Source: Archangium violaceum (lineage in GTDB: Bacteria; Myxococcota; Myxococcia; Myxococcales; Myxococcaceae). From it: 64,000 bases of DNA. The stretch is from positions 3,560,501 through 3,624,500 of the forward strand of contig NZ_CP069338.1 of the NCBI RefSeq assembly GCF_016859125.1, given 5' to 3'. Positions 62,825 to 64,000 of this stretch are shown one piece after another. The position numbers and the translations under genes are program-made. The notes below the pieces were generated by a model. It did no database searches, had not been told where the DNA came from, and saw only the letters and a program-made list of their open reading frames with translations. Each line of letters begins with the position of its first letter. Position 1 is the first letter of the stretch.

Positions 62825-64000
62825 ATGAAGCGCGAGGCGTTTGTCATCGGGATTGATTTTGGAACGGACTCCGTCCGGGCGGTGGTCGTTGACGCGTCGG
62901 ACGGGGAGGTGGTGAGCGTGTCGGTCCAACACTATCCCCGCTGGGCGAAGGGGCTCTACTGCGAGCCGAGCGAGAACCGGTTCCGCCAACACCCCCTCGA
63001 CTATCTGGAGACGATGCAGGCTTCCATCACGGAAGCGCTTGCTCGGGCGGGGAAGGACGTCGCGTCCAGGGTTCGTGGCATCGCGGCGGACACGACCGGT
63101 TCGACGCCTGTCCTCACCGACCGCCGCGGCGTGCCTCTCTCCCTCACGTCTGGGTTCCGGGAGGACCCGGATGCCATGTTCATCTTGTGGAAGGACCACA
63201 CCTCGGTGGCCCAGGCGGAGCGCATCAACCAGACGGCGCGGACCTGGGGCGGCGCCGACTTCACGAAGTACGAGGGCGGCATCTACTCCAGCGAGTGGTT
63301 CTGGGCGAAGGCCCTCCGGGTCGTCGAGACCAATCCCTCCGTGGCCCAGGCCGCGGTCAGTGTCCTGGAGCTCTGTGATTGGGTTCCCGCCGTCCTGACG
63401 GGGTGTGATGATCTTGGAAAGATCAAACGCAGCCGCTGCGCCGCGGGGCACAAGGCGATGTGGCACGCCGAGTTCGGCGGGTACCCCGAGGACGCGTTCC
63501 TCGCCCGGCTCCATCCGCGCCTGGTGGAGCTCAAGGCCTCTCTCGGGCGGGAGACCTTCACCTCGGACATCCCCTTCGGCACCCTCTGCGCGGAGTGGGC
63601 GACGAAGCTCGGTCTGCCGCATGACACCGTCGTCGCCGTGGGCGCCTTCGATGCGCACATGGGCGCCGTGGGCGGAAACATCAAACCGCGCCAGTTGTTG
63701 AAGATCCTGGGGACGAGCTGCCTGGACATGGTCGTGGTGCCCAGGACGCAGGAGCCGGAGAAGCTGGTCCCGGGCATCTGCGGCCAGGTCGATGGCTCCA
63801 TCATCCCGGGAATGCTCGGCTACGAGGCGGGGCAGTCCGCCTTCGGTGACGTCTATGCCTGGTTCAAGAAGCTCCTCGGCTGGCCTCTCGAGGCGATCCT
63901 CCCCGCCCTCTCCGGAGGGGACACGGCGACGAAACAGCCCCTCGCCGACGCGCTCCTGGAGCGTGTCATTCCGGAGCTCGAGCGGGCCGCGAAGGACCTC
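62825..64000 (+). CDS. araB: L-ribulokinase AraB (partial, runs off window)
   Basis: The first 392 residues of a FGGY kinase; no stop occurs before the window end (full length is about 540-560). N-terminal phosphate-1 motif GIDFGTDSVRAVVVD and the ribulokinase-specific segments YPRWAKGLYCEPSENRFRQH, GIAADTTGSTPVL and LWKDHTSVAQAERIN; later GAFDAHMGAVGG and ILGTSCLDMVV. It phosphorylates L-ribulose in arabinose catabolism. ATG 62825 with GGAGG 9 bp upstream. Divergent from the LacI regulator. araA and araD would be expected downstream, outside the window. Confidence 0.88.
   Translation, partial: MKREAFVIGIDFGTDSVRAVVVDASDGEVVSVSVQHYPRWAKGLYCEPSENRFRQHPLDYLETMQASITEALARAGKDVASRVRGIAADTTGSTPVLTDRRGVPLSLTSGFREDPDAMFILWKDHTSVAQAERINQTARTWGGADFTKYEGGIYSSEWFWAKALRVVETNPSVAQAAVSVLELCDWVPAVLTGCDDLGKIKRSRCAAGHKAMWHAEFGGYPEDAFLARLHPRLVELKASLGRETFTSDIPFGTLCAEWATKLGLPHDTVVAVGAFDAHMGAVGGNIKPRQLLKILGTSCLDMVVVPRTQEPEKLVPGICGQVDGSIIPGMLGYEAGQSAFGDVYAWFKKLLGWPLEAILPALSGGDTATKQPLADALLERVIPELERAAKDL

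Noticed and set aside
1-64000. CRISPR arrays, tRNA, rRNA genes and a complete insertion sequence
   Set aside because: No regularly spaced repeats, cloverleaf sequences, rRNA signatures or intact transposase gene were seen on either strand.

Overview
The window is high-G+C DNA with the gene content of a myxobacterium, most likely a member of the Archangium/Cystobacter/Vitiosangium group. That placement is inferred from family content: a SitA/DUF2380-type lipoprotein toxin, a TIGR02270 HEAT protein with DUF2169/DUF6484 type VI accessory genes, a very large kinase-ATPase-TPR protein, and a bacterial gasdermin with a CHAT protease. No rRNA, tRNA or CRISPR array was seen.

Layout. 1-4.7 kb: a minus-strand polymorphic-toxin/type VI accessory operon (broken DUF2169/DUF6484 gene, HEAT protein, AHH nuclease, Imm11-like and Imm49-like immunity proteins). 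4.9-10.7 kb: small redox and regulator genes (SnoaL, SDR and F420-reductase-like genes opposite a LysR gene; Mpo1-like; GlxA-type AraC regulator opposite a second SDR) with gene scraps between them. 10.9-12.95 kb: a SitA-like toxin gene carrying two lesions, followed by an intact putative immunity gene. 13-16.7 kb: a secreted LVIVD-repeat protein and a carboxypeptidase-regulatory-like repeat protein.

16.8-26.8 kb: a lanthipeptide (RiPP) locus, the main candidate for an undescribed system. A plus-strand operon encodes a 60-residue precursor with three Ser and three Cys in its C-terminal part, a LanC homologue that has lost its zinc ligands, a nucleotidyltransferase, an O-carbamoyltransferase with a PqqD-like C-terminal extension, and a ferritin-like diiron protein. 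It converges on a minus-strand operon encoding a full-length LanB dehydratase and a canonical LanC. A pair of inverted hairpin repeats lies between them. The expected product is a class I lanthipeptide with extra tailoring, possibly carbamoylation and oxidation.

27-31 kb: a hydrolase of the hormone-sensitive-lipase type, then a two-gene gasdermin/CHAT-protease cell-death module. 31.4-46.8 kb: secreted or surface proteins (beta-propeller phytase, M16-like/TPR lipoprotein, ricin-GH16 glucanase, parallel beta-helix lipoprotein) mixed with a phosphotransferase, a GDPD protein of lower G+C, a 1373-residue kinase/ATPase and several pseudogenes. 46.9-56.1 kb: a penicillin-acylase-like lipoprotein with a frameshift, an RND efflux pump with its adaptor, and a 14-TM MFS pump opposite its TetR repressor. 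56.3-64 kb: an MVL-type lectin and an arabinan/arabinose locus: two secreted GH43-AbfB enzymes, AraM, a LacI regulator and L-ribulokinase AraB (cut by the window edge). Near-identical LacI-type operators occur at araB and inside the start of one GH43 gene, which suggests one regulon.

Several genes carry single-base frame breaks. Some are probably real decay, but the density means assembly error should also be considered.
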